Positions 5,486 to 5,818 of a stretch of 5,818 bases of DNA are shown piece after piece. The stretch is from the NCBI GenBank assembly GCA_021443285.1, contig JABUUG010000090.1:1-5818 (forward strand), in the 5' to 3' direction. Position 1 is the stretch's first letter. Each line of letters begins with the position of its first letter. A program made the position numbers and the translations under genes. This DNA comes from Bacteroidaceae bacterium. GTDB lineage: Bacteria; Bacteroidota; Bacteroidia; Bacteroidales; Bacteroidaceae. The notes below the pieces were generated by a model. The model had not been told where the DNA came from. It ran no database searches and saw only the letters and a program-made list of their open reading frames with translations.

Positions 5486-5818
5486 TTAATCATTCCTTTT
5501 TACGTTCTCCTCCACCCATTTGTCGAAGGTGTCGAAGTCTATGCAGTCTTCCACTCTCACGTTTCCGACTCTTGTGCGCCGCAGCGCCGTCAGGTGTGCG
5601 CCACTGCCGAGAGCCTCGCCGATGTCGCGTGCCAAAGCCCTGATGTATGTGCCTTTGCTGCACACCACCCTTATGCCGAGCAGCATCTTTTCGGGGTCGA
5701 AACCGGTTGCCTCTATCTCGTCTATCTTAAGCGTCTTGGCTTTCAGCTCCACCTTCTCGCCTTCTCGCATCAGCTTGTACGCCCTGTCGCCGTTTATCTT
5801 GCAGGCGGAATATGCCGG
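5486..5818 (-). CDS. truB: tRNA pseudouridine-55 synthase TruB, C-terminal part (cut by window edge)
   Basis: TruB converts U55 in the T-loop of tRNAs to pseudouridine. Only the last 110 residues lie in the window. The frame is open to the right edge, and the first residues P-A-Y-S-A belong to the conserved block that E. coli TruB shows as P-P-M-Y-S-A. The next landmark is K-I-N-G-D-R-A-Y-K-L, followed by the core motif C53-S-K-G-T-Y-I-R-A-L-A-R-D (numbered from the window edge), then G-S-G-A-H-L and L79-R-R-T-R-V-G. The catalytic aspartate lies in the missing N-terminal part. An internal ATG at 5768-5770 is not the start, since homology continues upstream of it. The stop is followed 11 nt later by queA, which fits a tRNA-modification pair in one operon. 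Confidence 0.95.
   Translation of the reverse strand, partial: PAYSACKINGDRAYKLMREGEKVELKAKTLKIDEIEATGFDPEKMLLGIRVVCSKGTYIRALARDIGEALGSGAHLTALRRTRVGNVRVEDCIDFDTFDKWVEENVKRND

Noticed and set aside
5768..5770. ATG as the start of a separate small gene at the right edge
   Set aside because: The frame stays open and TruB homology (P-A-Y-S-A) continues upstream to the window edge, so this is an internal methionine.

Overview
The window looks like chromosomal DNA of a member of the Bacteroidales, most likely Prevotellaceae. The protein sequences have a Bacteroidetes flavour (a DUF4465 lipoprotein, a tandem-ACT protein, a Bacteroidetes-type QueA). Start codons are preceded by A-rich stretches rather than Shine-Dalgarno sequences. 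Short AT-rich tandem repeats lie between genes. The genus is an inference from recognition, not from a search.

All seven genes are on the minus strand, so the window reads right to left. At the right edge is the C-terminal part of truB (tRNA pseudouridine-55 synthase), cut by the window. It is followed after 11 nt by a queA-like gene (queuosine synthesis, tRNA wobble base). After a 100-nt gap come a DUF2207 membrane protein with a polyglycine tail, lemA, and folK (folate synthesis); lemA and folK overlap in an ATGA. A DUF4465 lipoprotein follows 59 nt after the three-base stop of the gene before it is counted out of the CDS, and a small protein with two ACT domains comes last. No intergenic gap within this run exceeds 100 nt, and I see no convincing internal terminator, so read-through from truB to the ACT gene is plausible. 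The 100-nt gap is the most likely place for an extra promoter or for attenuation.

The first 153 bases hold no convincing gene. They hold two facing arrays of a 9-bp repeat that can fold into one long stem just beyond the ACT gene.

Functionally the run mixes tRNA modification (truB, queA), an envelope module of unknown role (DUF2207 plus LemA), one folate enzyme, and two accessory genes (lipoprotein, ACT). The points most worth a second look are the QueA protein, which has replaced several residues that are near-invariant in the family, and the facing repeat arrays, whose differences keep pairing only in the RNA of the minus strand. I did not find a clear new multi-gene system.
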